Below are positions 1 through 8,591 of a stretch of DNA of 64,000 bases, in pieces (the stretch's first letter is position 1; each line of letters opens with the position of its first letter). Origin of the DNA: Candidatus Zixiibacteriota bacterium. GTDB taxonomy: Bacteria > Desulfobacterota > Binatia > UBA9968. Below the pieces are notes generated by a model, which saw nothing but the letters and a program-made list of their open reading frames with translations, was not told where the DNA came from and did no database searches. The stretch is taken from NCBI GenBank assembly GCA_035574315.1, contig DATLYW010000009.1, positions 33,529 to 97,528 on the forward strand. Reading direction: 5' to 3'. A program made the position numbers and the translations under genes.

Positions 1-1156
1 GCACGCCTCCGGTGCGGAGATAACCAGCGCTGCATTTCAAGATTTTTCTCTGCGTGCGGCTCAGGCGCGCGATGTCCGCCGGCGCACGGTTCCATTTGAT
101 CTCCGGGTGGGACCGCAGCGTTCCGAGGCCGCTGCACGGGGCGTCGACCAGGATGCGGTCGTAGGGCTCGCGCTCCGCTTCGGGGAGACCGGCGGTCATA
201 TCGCAGCAAACGGTCCGGATCGAGGTAAGACGGAGTCGGCGGGCGTTGCGGCGGACGCGCTCGAGCCCGGCGGCGGAGAGGTCGGCGGCGACAACCGTTC
301 CTCGGTCTTCGATCAGCTCGGCGATGTGCGTCGTCTTGCCCCCGGGAGCGGCGCAGGCGTCGAGGATGCGCTCGCCGGGGCGGGGATCGAGAAGAAAGCC
401 GATGAGCTGCGACGCCTCTCCCTGCACGAAGAAAAGCCCCTCGTCGAAACCGGGCAGTTGATCGGGCGGTCTTCGGGAAAGAACCACGACCCCCTGGGTG
501 GACCAGAGGGATGGTCTCGCCTCGACCCCGGATTCAGCCAGGAGCGAGAGCAGGTCGTCGACTGTGGTCTTCAGGCGCTGCGCTCGAAGCGCCAGCGGGG
601 CGGCGCGGTTGTCGGCCTCGAGGAGCGGCACGAGCTCTTCGGGCGCGAAATAATCCTGCCAGAGCTCGACGAGCCACAGGGGGTGGGACCAGTAGCTCGC
701 GAACTCCGAAAGCGTTTCCCGCGACAGCTCGGGCGGGGGCTTGCGCCGCCCTTCACGGAGCACGCCGCGCAGGACCGCGTTCACGAAGCCTCCGCTTTTT
801 ACTCCCCCCCGGGTCTTTGCCAGCGCGACCGCTTCGTTCACGGCGGCGTAGTCGGGAACGCGGTCGAGAAAGAACAGCTGGTAGAGGGTGAGCCGCAGCA
901 GGTTTCTTACGAACGGCGAGGTGCGCGCGAGATCGCGCTTGAGATGCCCGCGCAAGAGCCAGTCCAGCCTGCCGCGCCAGCGAAGCGTGCCGTAGGTGAG
1001 CTCGCTGAGAAGCGCGCGGTCCCGCGCGGGAAGCGTTCCGCTTTCAAGCGCACGGTCGAGCAAGCGGTCGGCAAACGCCTTTCGGGTATCGACCGCAACG
1101 AGGATGCGGGTTGCGATCTCGCGGACGTTTGCGGTCCGGCTGTCAGAGGCGTTCAC
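1..1156 (-). CDS. rsmB: 16S rRNA m5C967 methyltransferase RsmB, 3' end cut off by the window
   Basis: The minus strand is open from a GTG at 1156 to the window edge, giving about 385 residues without a stop. The N-terminal part has a NusB-like fold sequence (RDRALLSELTYGTLRW, YAAVNEAVALAK, GGFVNAVLRGVLR), and the visible end carries DAPCSGLGTLRSHPEIKW, the catalytic-cysteine motif of RsmB/Sun methyltransferases, which methylate C967 of 16S rRNA using SAM. The GTG overlaps the end of fmt by 14 bp, so the two are translationally coupled. The fmt-rsmB order is common in bacteria. The extreme C-terminus is missing only because the window ends. Confidence 0.93.
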   Translation of the reverse strand, partial: MNASDSRTANVREIATRILVAVDTRKAFADRLLDRALESGTLPARDRALLSELTYGTLRWRGRLDWLLRGHLKRDLARTSPFVRNLLRLTLYQLFFLDRVPDYAAVNEAVALAKTRGGVKSGGFVNAVLRGVLREGRRKPPPELSRETLSEFASYWSHPLWLVELWQDYFAPEELVPLLEADNRAAPLALRAQRLKTTVDDLLSLLAESGVEARPSLWSTQGVVVLSRRPPDQLPGFDEGLFFVQGEASQLIGFLLDPRPGERILDACAAPGGKTTHIAELIEDRGTVVAADLSAAGLERVRRNARRLRLTSIRTVCCDMTAGLPEAEREPYDRILVDAPCSGLGTLRSHPEIKWNRAPADIARLSRTQRKILKCSAGYLRTGGV

Positions 1157-2078
1157 CCGGCCGGATCCTCGCTCCCTTGACGAACTCGGTGCCGGGCAGG
1201 CGCTTCCTGTTTTCGAGCTGAACCTCCTCGAGCGCAAGAAGCCCGTCGCCGGTCGCCACCCAAAAGCCGCCCGCGTCCGCGCGCACGACCTCTCCGGGGG
1301 CGGCTGACGGGCCGGTGAGGACCCGGGCGCGATGAATCTTCATCAGCTTGCCGCGCAGGTGGGTGTAGGCGGAGGGCCACGGAGTGAAAGCGCGCACGCG
1401 ACGCTCGATCGCCACGGCGGGCTGGCGCCAGTCGATGAGACCGTCCTCCTTCTTGATCATCGGCGCCAGCGTTGCCTGCGCTTCGTCTTGCGGTTGACCC
1501 TCGAGCCTGCCTTCCTTGAGGCCGCGGATGGTTTCGAGGAGGAGCCTCGCGCCGATCGGCGCGAGCTTGGCGGCGAGCGAGGAGGTCGTCTCGTCCGGCG
1601 CCAGCTCCAGCCCCTCCTGGAGATAGATCGGCCCGGCGTCCATCTTTTCGACCAGGCGTATCGTGGTCACTCCGCCTTCCCTCTCGCCGTTGAGGATCGT
1701 CCAGGCGATCGGGGCGGCGCCGCGGTATTTGGGCAGAAGCGAGTAATGGACGTTGATACAGCCGGCGGGAGGCAGCTCGAGAATCGAGCGCGGGAGAATG
1801 CGACCATAGGCCACCACGGCCACGACGCGGGGATTCCATTTTTTGAGCGTCTCGAGGACCTCCGGCGCGCGGATCTTTTCCGGAGCGATCACGGGAATGC
1901 CGCGGCTTTCGGCGAGCTTTCGAACGGGAGACGGGGTGCTTTTTTGTCCTCGCCCGGCGGGACGGTCGGGCTGGGTTACCACCCCGACCACGGGATCGGG
2001 CCCCTCCAACAGCCGCTCCAGAGTGAGAGCAGCCGGTTCCGGTGTCCCCATGAAGACGATGGGCCAGAAGTCGGGCAT
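1143..2078 (-). CDS. fmt: Methionyl-tRNA formyltransferase
   Basis: 311 residues, the usual length for Fmt, which formylates initiator Met-tRNA with 10-formyl-THF. The sequence starts FWPIVFMGTPEPAALTL and carries the catalytic Asn-His block CINVHYSLLPKYRGAAPI, followed by GVTTIRLVEKMDAGPIY with the catalytic Asp. The C-terminal OB-like tRNA-binding domain follows (PWPSAYTHLRGKLMKIHRA). It lies 46 bp downstream of def on the same strand and overlaps rsmB, forming the classic def-fmt-rsmB unit with priA upstream. Confidence 0.96.
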   Translation of the reverse strand: MPDFWPIVFMGTPEPAALTLERLLEGPDPVVGVVTQPDRPAGRGQKSTPSPVRKLAESRGIPVIAPEKIRAPEVLETLKKWNPRVVAVVAYGRILPRSILELPPAGCINVHYSLLPKYRGAAPIAWTILNGEREGGVTTIRLVEKMDAGPIYLQEGLELAPDETTSSLAAKLAPIGARLLLETIRGLKEGRLEGQPQDEAQATLAPMIKKEDGLIDWRQPAVAIERRVRAFTPWPSAYTHLRGKLMKIHRARVLTGPSAAPGEVVRADAGGFWVATGDGLLALEEVQLENRKRLPGTEFVKGARIRPGERL

Positions 2079-2124
2079 CGCGGCCGATGGAGCCAGGGCG
2101 TCGGCGAAAGCGGTCGGTTTCCGC

Positions 2125-2667
2125 TCAGATCATGACGCGCGGCGCTTCCGCCGCCGGCGCGGCGCCCGTCCTGAGCGCCTTTTTTCGGCGACGGGTGTAG
2201 AGATCCCGTTTCAGCCAGCTGATCCGGTCGATGAAAAGCTTTCCGTCCAGGTGGTCGATCTCGTGCTGCAGGGCGACGGCCAGCAATCCTTCGCCCTCGA
2301 TTTTCACTTCCTTTTCCAGGTCGTTCAGGGCGGTTACCTCGACCCGGGCGGCGCGGCGCACCTCGGCGGTGAAGTCGACCACGCTGAGACACCCCTCTTC
2401 CCAGACGAGCTCTCCCTCGGCGCGGGTGATCTGGGGGTTGACGAGCTTGAGAACGTTTTTGCCGGGGTTCTCGTGATCGATATCGAGGACGATGACACGC
2501 TGGAGCACGCCCACCTGATTGGCGGCAAGGCCCACTCCGGGCGCCGCGTACATCGTCTCGAGCATGTCCTCGATCAGGCGGACGGTCTCGGCGGTGACGT
2601 TCCGTACGGGCTTGGCGACCTGCTTGAGTCGAGGATCGGGATATTTGAGGATTTCGAGCAGCGCCAT
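2125..2667 (-). CDS. def: Peptide deformylase
   Basis: 180 residues. All three deformylase motifs are visible: GVGLAANQVG (motif 1, GxGLAAxQ), EGCLSV (motif 2, the metal-binding Cys) and QHEIDHLDG (motif 3, HExxH with the two metal-ligand His and the catalytic Glu). The enzyme removes the N-formyl group from nascent proteins and so functions with Fmt next door. The ATG follows the priA stop by 12 bp. The C-terminal tail (KKALRTGAAPAAEA) is a little longer than in E. coli. Confidence 0.96.
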   Translation of the reverse strand: MALLEILKYPDPRLKQVAKPVRNVTAETVRLIEDMLETMYAAPGVGLAANQVGVLQRVIVLDIDHENPGKNVLKLVNPQITRAEGELVWEEGCLSVVDFTAEVRRAARVEVTALNDLEKEVKIEGEGLLAVALQHEIDHLDGKLFIDRISWLKRDLYTRRRKKALRTGAAPAAEAPRVMI

Positions 2668-2679
2668 CGCTAGAAAAAT

Positions 2680-4920
2680 TCATAACATATTGTACGGATC
2701 GACATCAATGTGAAGGCGCACGGAACGCGAGGAGCCGAGGACCTGGGGCGCCAGTCCGGCCAGCTCGAGCACCGAGGATGGCTGCTTCCCCTTCAACAGG
2801 AGCTGCCAGCGATAGCGGCCTCGCAGCCTGCCGATCGGGGCCGGAGCCGGGCCGAGAATCTCGATCTGCCCGCGCAGCCCGGGCCTGCGGCGCCGGAAAT
2901 CATCCAGCTGCCGGCGCAGCTCCCTCGCCTTCGCCTCGACGGCATCCGCTCTCGGACCGTCGAGCCGGAGCTGCACCAGCCGGCAAAAAGGCGGGTAGTT
3001 GAGCTCCCGACGAAACTCGAGCTCGGCGTCGAAGAAGCCCTTGTAGTCGTGCCCGACCAGGTGCTCGATCGCGTAATGGTCGGGGGCGTAGGTCTGCACG
3101 ATCACAGTCCCGGGGTCATCTCCTCGGCCGGCACGGCCGGCCACCTGGCTGAGGAGCTGAAAGGTCCTCTCGGCGGCGCGAAAGTCGGGCAGATTGAGCG
3201 ATAGATCGGCGAGGAGCGCCGCGACGAGCGTCACCCCCGTCACGTCATGCCCCTTGGTGATCATCTGGGTGCCGATCAGGATATCGATCTCCCCCGATTC
3301 CCAGCTCCTGATCAACCGCTCGTGGGATCCTCGCCGGCCGGTGGTGTCGCGGTCCATGCGCTCGACGCGCGCCTCGGGAAACAGGCGGCGGAGCCACTGT
3401 TCCACCTGCTCGGTGCCCGCGCCGATCCCCGCCAGCGTGGGCCAGCCGCAGCCGGGACAGGTATCCGGCGCCGGCAGGCGAAAATCGCAGTGATGGCAAT
3501 GCGCGGTGTTTTTTTGCTGGTGATAGGTCAGCGTCACGCTGCAATGGGCGCAACGCAGGACGTAACCGCAGCTCCGACACTGGAGAAAGTTGGCGTAGCC
3601 GCGGCGGTTGAGAAAGACAAGGCTCTGCTTCGACCTGCGGAGATTGCTCTCCAGCAGCCCGGCGAGCTGCGGCGAGATCAGCCGGTGCTCCGGGGGCGGG
3701 CCGGCCGGCTCGGACGCTCCTGCGCTCCTCAGGTCGGCGATCTGGATGCGTGGCAGCGGCCGCTCGCGGATCCGCTTCGTGAGCTCGAGGAGGCGAAAGC
3801 GCTTTTGCCTGCAGTTTTCGTAGGTCTCGATCGCGGGGGTGGCCGATCCCAGGACCACCGGGCAGCCGGAAATCTTCCCGCGAACCACGGCGACGTCGCG
3901 GGCGTTGTAGCACAGTCCTTCTTCCTGTTTGTACGACGGATCGTGCTCCTCGTCGACGACGATCAGGCCGAGGCGCGGCACCGGAGCGAAAATCGCGGAC
4001 CGCGCGCCGACCACGACATCCACCTCCCCGCGCGCGATCCGCCACCAGTGATTCCAGCGCTCGGCCGCCGTGAGGGCGCTGTGGAGAACGCCCACCCGTT
4101 CGGGGAAGCGCGCCACGAGCCGGTCGAGGAGCTGCGGCGCAAGCGAGATCTCGGGCACCAGGATGACGCTCTGGCGGCCCTGCTCGCGGACGCGTTCCAT
4201 CGCGCGGAGGTAGATTTCGGTCTTGCCGCTGCCCGTCACTCCGTGAACGAGAAAGGTCTCGAATCCGCCGCCGAGCAGGCGGCGGTCGATCGCCTCGAAC
4301 GCCTTTTGCTGCTCGGCGTTGAGCGTCAAGCGGCGCCCGGCGCCCGGCGCCCCGGAGAGGTGCGGCGGCTCCTTCTGCCTTCGCCGCGATCCGGGAACGG
4401 TCTCGCGGATTTCGATCGCCCCGCAAGCCTGGAGCCGGGCCAGGGCCTGGCTCAGGTCTCGGCGCCGCAACTCGTCGCGCAACCGCTTGAGCTCGAGCCT
4501 TCCACTGTTTCGTTGAAGCAGCTCGAAAATCCGCCTCTCCGTCCCGGAGGCCGCATCGGCAGCGCTCAGGGCGACCACCGTTCTGCGGGCTTCGGCGCGC
4601 ATCGCCGGAGGCAGCATGGCGCCGATCACCTGGCCGAGCGGCGCCAGGTAGTACTGGGCGATCCATTGGGCCAGCTGCAGCAGGGAGGGATCGAGCACCG
4701 GGCGGTTGTCCTGGAGACCCGAGACCTCCTTGACCTCGCGCACGGTCGACTCATGGAGCAACTCGAGCACGATTCCGGTAACTTTCCTCTTCCCGAGCGG
4801 GACGAGAACGCGCATGCCCGGGACGAGCGCGCTCTCGAGCCCGGCAGGCACCCGATAGGTCAACGCCTCCTTGATCGGCGAGGGAACGACGATGCGCGCA
4901 AACTCCGCGCGGGGATTCAT
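2680..4920 (-). CDS. priA: Primosomal replication-restart helicase PriA
   Basis: 746 residues from the ATG at 4920 (MNPRAEFARIVVPSP). I chose this over an ATG 66 bp upstream because family alignment begins here and a GGTGGGAC sequence precedes it. PriA is the 3'-5' helicase that reloads the replisome at stalled forks. Walker A GSGKTE is near residue 230 and the DEEH box near 323. Eight cysteines in four CxxC pairs (CRSCG, CAHC, CHHC, CPGC; about residues 448-491) bind two zinc ions. Helicase motif GRAGRGDDPG follows. It is the first gene of the priA-def-fmt-rsmB run. Confidence 0.95.
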   Translation of the reverse strand: MNPRAEFARIVVPSPIKEALTYRVPAGLESALVPGMRVLVPLGKRKVTGIVLELLHESTVREVKEVSGLQDNRPVLDPSLLQLAQWIAQYYLAPLGQVIGAMLPPAMRAEARRTVVALSAADAASGTERRIFELLQRNSGRLELKRLRDELRRRDLSQALARLQACGAIEIRETVPGSRRRQKEPPHLSGAPGAGRRLTLNAEQQKAFEAIDRRLLGGGFETFLVHGVTGSGKTEIYLRAMERVREQGRQSVILVPEISLAPQLLDRLVARFPERVGVLHSALTAAERWNHWWRIARGEVDVVVGARSAIFAPVPRLGLIVVDEEHDPSYKQEEGLCYNARDVAVVRGKISGCPVVLGSATPAIETYENCRQKRFRLLELTKRIRERPLPRIQIADLRSAGASEPAGPPPEHRLISPQLAGLLESNLRRSKQSLVFLNRRGYANFLQCRSCGYVLRCAHCSVTLTYHQQKNTAHCHHCDFRLPAPDTCPGCGWPTLAGIGAGTEQVEQWLRRLFPEARVERMDRDTTGRRGSHERLIRSWESGEIDILIGTQMITKGHDVTGVTLVAALLADLSLNLPDFRAAERTFQLLSQVAGRAGRGDDPGTVIVQTYAPDHYAIEHLVGHDYKGFFDAELEFRRELNYPPFCRLVQLRLDGPRADAVEAKARELRRQLDDFRRRRPGLRGQIEILGPAPAPIGRLRGRYRWQLLLKGKQPSSVLELAGLAPQVLGSSRSVRLHIDVDPYNML

Positions 4921-5326
4921 CAAAGTCCCACCAATGAGCTCTCTGAGGGGTAGAACATCGACTGAAAGAGGGTTGAGACCGAACAATAGCAGTTTCCGGT
5001 TCCCGGTTTCCAGTCAGTTTCCGGTCTCATATCGAACTTTTGGACGACCGAACCGCGGCGAAGCGAGGTCGCAAGGTCCCGGCCCGAGCACCCGTGGCAC
5101 GACGTTGCATGCTTCCCGATCTACTTGAAAGACGGCCGCCCGAAAGCAGGTCCGTGCGGCGGCCGGGAATGTTCAAAAACAGTCGTGAACAGATGAAATT
5201 GTTCGCCCGCGTTCGGGTTTCCGGCGCTTCGGCGCGGGATCCTGCACAAGGACCGGAACAAACTCAACGGGTTACCGCCGCCGTGCCGACATGGCAGAGA
5301 GTTTGCTGCGTCAAGAACTGCCGACC
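4921..5326. other. Intergenic region without a supported gene
   Basis: About 400 bases between the divergent priA start and the pil-operon promoter. No reading frame here looks coding. The only structure I see is the short intergenic repeat at 4991-5028 and GC-rich inverted sequence around 5133-5168 (GGCCGCCCG and CGGGCGGCC-like halves). Confidence 0.6.
4991..5028 (-). repeat. Short dispersed intergenic repeat, copy A
   Basis: Read on the minus strand it contains ACCGGGAACCGGAAAC, the same 16 bases found on the plus strand at about 39336-39351. Shorter versions lie at 42353-42361 and 47046-47056. All four copies sit between genes. A GGAAACCGG-type unit is repeated twice inside this copy. Confidence 0.5.
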
Positions 5327-5332
5327 TATAAT
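5303..5332 (+). promoter_or_regulatory. Putative sigma-70 promoter of the HTH-pilMNOPQ operon
   Basis: A perfect TATAAT lies at 5327-5332. A weak -35 match, TTGCTG, lies 18 bp upstream at 5303-5308. The last three bases of the -10 box overlap the palindrome that starts at 5330. Predicted start of transcription is near 5339, inside the palindrome, leaving a leader of about 90 nt before the HTH gene at 5432. Confidence 0.5.
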
Positions 5333-5353
5333 TATGCTTAATTAAGCATAATT
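5330..5353. promoter_or_regulatory. 24-bp perfect palindrome, probable operator
   Basis: The 12 bases AATTATGCTTAA are followed directly by their exact reverse complement TTAAGCATAATT, giving a gapless AT-rich palindrome in a GC-rich region. It overlaps the -10 box and the predicted transcription start. It lies about 80 bp upstream of a gene for a helix-turn-helix protein, the usual place for an autoregulatory operator. That the HTH protein binds it is inference. Confidence 0.55.
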
Positions 5354-5431
5354 TATTTGACTCCGAATGTTCTGTTGCGCTAGATAAGTGGCGTCTCCTC
5401 CAACAGACGTCCCGATGCCGAGGGGCCGGTT

Positions 5432-5632
5432 ATGGATCAACCGAACAGAGTGAAGAAGCTCCGTGAGTCCATGATGCTGAGCAAAGCCGAGCTGGCGCGA
5501 CTGGCGGGAATCTCGCCCCTCACCCTGGACCGGGTGGAGAAAGGAAAGGCGTGCCGCATGTCGACGAAGCGAAAAATCCTCAGCGCCTTGGGCGTCAAGC
5601 CGACGCAAAAGCAGCGGGTTTTCAAGCATTAA
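5432..5632 (+). CDS. Small XRE-type helix-turn-helix regulator heading the pil operon
   Basis: 66 residues, nearly all of it one HTH domain: KLRESMMLSKAELARLAGISPLTLDRVEKGK (written in the order seen, residues about 9-39) resembles the phage-repressor HTH (helix 2 'SKAELARLAG', helix 3 'SPLTLDRVEKG'), with a second short helical part KRKILSALGV. Its stop overlaps the pilM start as TAATG, so pilM translation is coupled to it. A 24-bp palindrome overlapping a promoter lies upstream. It probably controls the pilMNOPQ operon; the ligand or signal is unknown. Confidence 0.85.
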   Translation: MDQPNRVKKLRESMMLSKAELARLAGISPLTLDRVEKGKACRMSTKRKILSALGVKPTQKQRVFKH

Positions 5633-6729
5633 TGGAACTGTTGAAGAAGCTCCAGCTCGGGTTCCTGGGATCTTTGCGCCGCGCCGACGGCTTCGTCGCG
5701 CTCGACATCGGTTCCACCTCGATCAAGATGGTCGAGACCGCAGTGGAGAAGAACGGCTATCGCTTGCTCAAGATCGGGCTCCTGCCGCTTCCGGTCGCCG
5801 CCGTCCAGAACAACCTGGTGGTCGAGACGAAGGCGGTGAGCGAGGGCATTCGGCGGCTCATCCAGGCGCACGGCGTCAAATCGACCAAAGTGATCTCCGC
5901 CGTTCCGGGGCGGGCGGTCATCATGAAAAAGATCCAGATGCCGATGCAGGAGGAAAGCGAGCTCGAGGCCAACATCGAGTTCGAGGCCAACAACGTCATT
6001 CCCGAAAGGGTCGAAAATCTCAATCTCGACTTCCAGGTCCTCAACGTGCTGGAGGGCGGCACGAAGATGGACGTTCTCCTGGTGGGGGTGAAAAAAGAGA
6101 TCGTCAACAGCTACTCGGAAGCGATCCTGGAAGCCGGCCTCGAGCCGGCGGTCATGGACGTCGACTACTTCGCCATGGAGAACATGTACGAGGCGAACTA
6201 CGCGGCGGAGTCCGTGACGGGACTTCTGGGGCTGATCAACATCGGCGCCCGCTATACCAGCATCACGCTGCTGCAAAACGGCCTGTCGACCTTCACGGGC
6301 GACCTTTCGATCGGCGGCGAAGATTTTACCGACGCGATCCGCAGGTCGCTCGGAATCGCTCCCGAGGCCGCCGAAAGGCTGAAGATCACGGGCATGCTGG
6401 ACGGCAAAAAGGGGCCGGCGCTGGACGGGATCCTGAGCCCGATCTCGGAGAACCTTGCCGAGGAGATCAGGCGGACGGTGACTCTCTACGGCACGGTCGG
6501 CGCCGAAGAGTCCGAAGGGCTGAAAGTCGTTTATTTGAGCGGGGGCAGCGCGCGAATCCCGGGGCTGCGCGAGATCATGGAGCAGAACGTAGGCGTGCCC
6601 GTGCGGCTGGCCGAGCCGTTTCGCGCTTTTTCCATGGGCCGGGAGGTCGACCGCGACCTGCTGGCCGAATCCGCCCCTCTGTTTGCGGTGGCGGCAGGGC
6701 TCTCGATCCGGCGGCCGGGGGATAAATGA
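5632..6729 (+). CDS. pilM: Type IV pilus inner-membrane platform protein PilM
   Basis: 365 residues from the ATG at 5632. An in-frame ATG further upstream is possible but would overlap the HTH gene almost entirely. PilM is a cytoplasmic, FtsA/actin-like ATP-binding protein that docks to the tail of PilN. The actin-fold phosphate 1 loop FVALDIGSTSIKMVE is near residue 20, followed by KVISAVPGRAVI and a second nucleotide-binding stretch VVYLSGGSARIPGL. The stop overlaps pilN as ATGA. Confidence 0.95.
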   Translation: MELLKKLQLGFLGSLRRADGFVALDIGSTSIKMVETAVEKNGYRLLKIGLLPLPVAAVQNNLVVETKAVSEGIRRLIQAHGVKSTKVISAVPGRAVIMKKIQMPMQEESELEANIEFEANNVIPERVENLNLDFQVLNVLEGGTKMDVLLVGVKKEIVNSYSEAILEAGLEPAVMDVDYFAMENMYEANYAAESVTGLLGLINIGARYTSITLLQNGLSTFTGDLSIGGEDFTDAIRRSLGIAPEAAERLKITGMLDGKKGPALDGILSPISENLAEEIRRTVTLYGTVGAEESEGLKVVYLSGGSARIPGLREIMEQNVGVPVRLAEPFRAFSMGREVDRDLLAESAPLFAVAAGLSIRRPGDK

Positions 6730-7328
6730 TTCGAATCAACCTGCTTCCGGTCCGTGAGATCAAAGCGGAGGTCACCCGAAAGCGCGACCTCGCCATCGCA
6801 GGGATCACGCTCGGCGTCACGGCGCTCGTTCTCGCGGGGATTTATCTCTATCAGGGGCGCCGGGTCGCCACAATGCAAGGCGAGCTCGAAGCGTTGCGCC
6901 GGGAGATCCAGGCGCTCAATCTCAAGGTCAAGGAGGTCGGCGAGCTCCAGGTCAAGATCAAGGAGTTTCAGGCCAAACACCAGGTCATCGAAGACTTGAA
7001 CAGGCAAAAGGTCGGGCCCGTGCGGGTGATGGAGAGTCTTTCGGCGGCCGTTCCGCCCACGCTGTGGCTGACGGAGTTCAAGGAGACGGGCGGCAAGGTG
7101 ACGATCAACGGCCTTGCGGTTGACAATCAGAGCGTCGCGGATTTCATGCGCAACCTCTCGAAGCTTCCGTATTTCTCGGACGTGGAGCTGGTGGAAACCC
7201 TGGCGGCGGACGCGAAGACCGGCCCGTACAAGAAGTTTGCCATCAGCGCAAAGGTTTCTTACCGAGCGCGGCCGCCGGAGCGCGCTGAAACCAAGAGCGT
7301 GCCCGCGGTCAAGGACGGCAAGCCGTGA
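6726..7328 (+). CDS. pilN: Type IV pilus assembly protein PilN
   Basis: 200 residues. It begins MIRINLLPVRE, the hallmark cytoplasmic motif by which PilN binds PilM. A single membrane segment (AGITLGVTALVLAGIYLY, about residues 28-45) follows, then a coiled coil and a ferredoxin-like periplasmic domain (PPTLWLTEFKETGGKVTING). It overlaps pilM by 4 bp at its start and pilO by 4 bp at its end. Confidence 0.95.
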   Translation: MIRINLLPVREIKAEVTRKRDLAIAGITLGVTALVLAGIYLYQGRRVATMQGELEALRREIQALNLKVKEVGELQVKIKEFQAKHQVIEDLNRQKVGPVRVMESLSAAVPPTLWLTEFKETGGKVTINGLAVDNQSVADFMRNLSKLPYFSDVELVETLAADAKTGPYKKFAISAKVSYRARPPERAETKSVPAVKDGKP

Positions 7329-7951
7329 ATGCGTTTCTCGAACAGATTCTCGACCGGCCGCCGAGCCAGAAACTGATCATTCTCGCGGTCCTGGCGCTTC
7401 TCTTGATCGCGGCCTTCTACTCCCTCGCGTATGCGCCGAAGGCCGCCGAGATCGCCAGCCTCGCGCAGGAGCTCGAGGCCGCGCGCTCCGACAAGGCGGT
7501 GAAGCAGCAGCGCGCCGCGAATCTCCCCAGGCTGCGCAAGGAGCTCCGCGATCTCGACATGAGATTGAAGGAGATCGTCGCTCAGCTTCCCGACAAGCGC
7601 GAAATCCCGGATCTGCTGACCAACATCTCCACCAAAGCGCAGGAGGCCGGCCTGGACATCCTGCTCTTTCGGCCCCGTCCGGAAAATCCGAAGGATTTCT
7701 ACGCGGAAGTGCCGGTCGACATCAACGTCAAGGGAACCTTTCAAAGCGTGGTAGCGTTCTTCGACGAGGTCGGACACATGCACCGGCTGGTCAACATCGA
7801 CAATATCGGCTTCAAGAATCCCACGGTGGCGGGCGACCGGGTGGTGCTGGAGACGGCGAGCGTCGCGACCGCGTTCCGGTTCCTCGACGAGGCGGAGCGG
7901 AAGCGGATCGCGGAGGAAAAAGCCAAGGCCGCGAAGGAACAGAAGAAGTAA
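7325..7951 (+). CDS. pilO: Type IV pilus assembly protein PilO
   Basis: 208 residues from a GTG that overlaps the pilN stop (GTGA). One N-terminal membrane helix (KLIILAVLALLLIAAFYSLAY) precedes a long coiled coil rich in Lys/Arg/Glu and a periplasmic ferredoxin-like domain with FYAEVPVDINVKGTFQSVVAFFDEV, typical of PilO. PilO pairs with PilN to form the alignment complex linking the inner-membrane motor to PilP and PilQ. The C-terminus is a charged Ala-Lys helix. Confidence 0.94.
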   Translation: MNAFLEQILDRPPSQKLIILAVLALLLIAAFYSLAYAPKAAEIASLAQELEAARSDKAVKQQRAANLPRLRKELRDLDMRLKEIVAQLPDKREIPDLLTNISTKAQEAGLDILLFRPRPENPKDFYAEVPVDINVKGTFQSVVAFFDEVGHMHRLVNIDNIGFKNPTVAGDRVVLETASVATAFRFLDEAERKRIAEEKAKAAKEQKK

Positions 7952-7957
7952 CCGACG

Positions 7958-8578
7958 ATGAAGCTGCGCATCGTTCTGCTCGCCGCGCTGGCGCTCGCCG
8001 CGCGCCCCGGGGGGACTTCCGGACAGGAAAAGATCGAGACGCCTTCGCAGAAGACGCGGGAGGCGATCGAGAAGTTCTCCAAGACGCCCGCCACCATCGG
8101 CAAGAGCCTGGAAACGCTCACCGAGGCCGCCAGGGCGAAGCTCAAGGAAATGCTGGGCGATCAGCGCGCCGAAAAGGCGAAACCGCAGCCGAGCGATTTC
8201 ACCCTCCCGCCGAAGAAAGCCGTGGAAAGTCCCGCGCCGCAGCCTTCCCTCGCCGGGAAGAGGGATCCGTTTCGGCCGTTCAACATGACGGTAAAGGCCG
8301 CCGGCCGCGGCCCTCGGGAAGCCCTCTCCCCGCTCGAACGTTTCGAGCTGGGCCAGCTGCGGGTGGTGGGGATCGTCTGGGACCTGAAGGAGCCGCGTGC
8401 GATGATCGAGGACAGCGGCGGGCTCGGCTACGTCGTCAAGGTGGGCACACCGATCGGCAACAATGACGGCAAGGTCAAGGAGATCCGGCGCACCGAGATC
8501 GTCGTCGAGGAGAATTACACGGACCTCTACGGCAACCTCAGGAAACGAGAGGTGCCGATGAAGCTGGCGGTGGAGTAA
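7958..8578 (+). CDS. pilP: Type IV pilus assembly protein PilP
   Basis: 206 residues. A signal peptide (LRIVLLAALALAARPGGTSG) is present, but I see no lipobox cysteine, unlike classic lipoprotein PilP. A disordered linker leads to RDPFRPF, then the compact beta domain LGQLRVVGIVWDLKEPRAMIED... LGYVVKVGTPIGNNDGKVKEI that binds the N0 domain of PilQ. The domain order and its place between pilO and pilQ make the call firm. Confidence 0.92.
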   Translation: MKLRIVLLAALALAARPGGTSGQEKIETPSQKTREAIEKFSKTPATIGKSLETLTEAARAKLKEMLGDQRAEKAKPQPSDFTLPPKKAVESPAPQPSLAGKRDPFRPFNMTVKAAGRGPREALSPLERFELGQLRVVGIVWDLKEPRAMIEDSGGLGYVVKVGTPIGNNDGKVKEIRRTEIVVEENYTDLYGNLRKREVPMKLAVE

Positions 8579-8591
8579 AGCGGAGAAAAAG

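Noticed and set aside
3247..4953. Long plus-strand frame opposite priA
   Set aside because: It is a shadow of priA: Arg/Ala/Gly-rich, no domain, no ribosome site.
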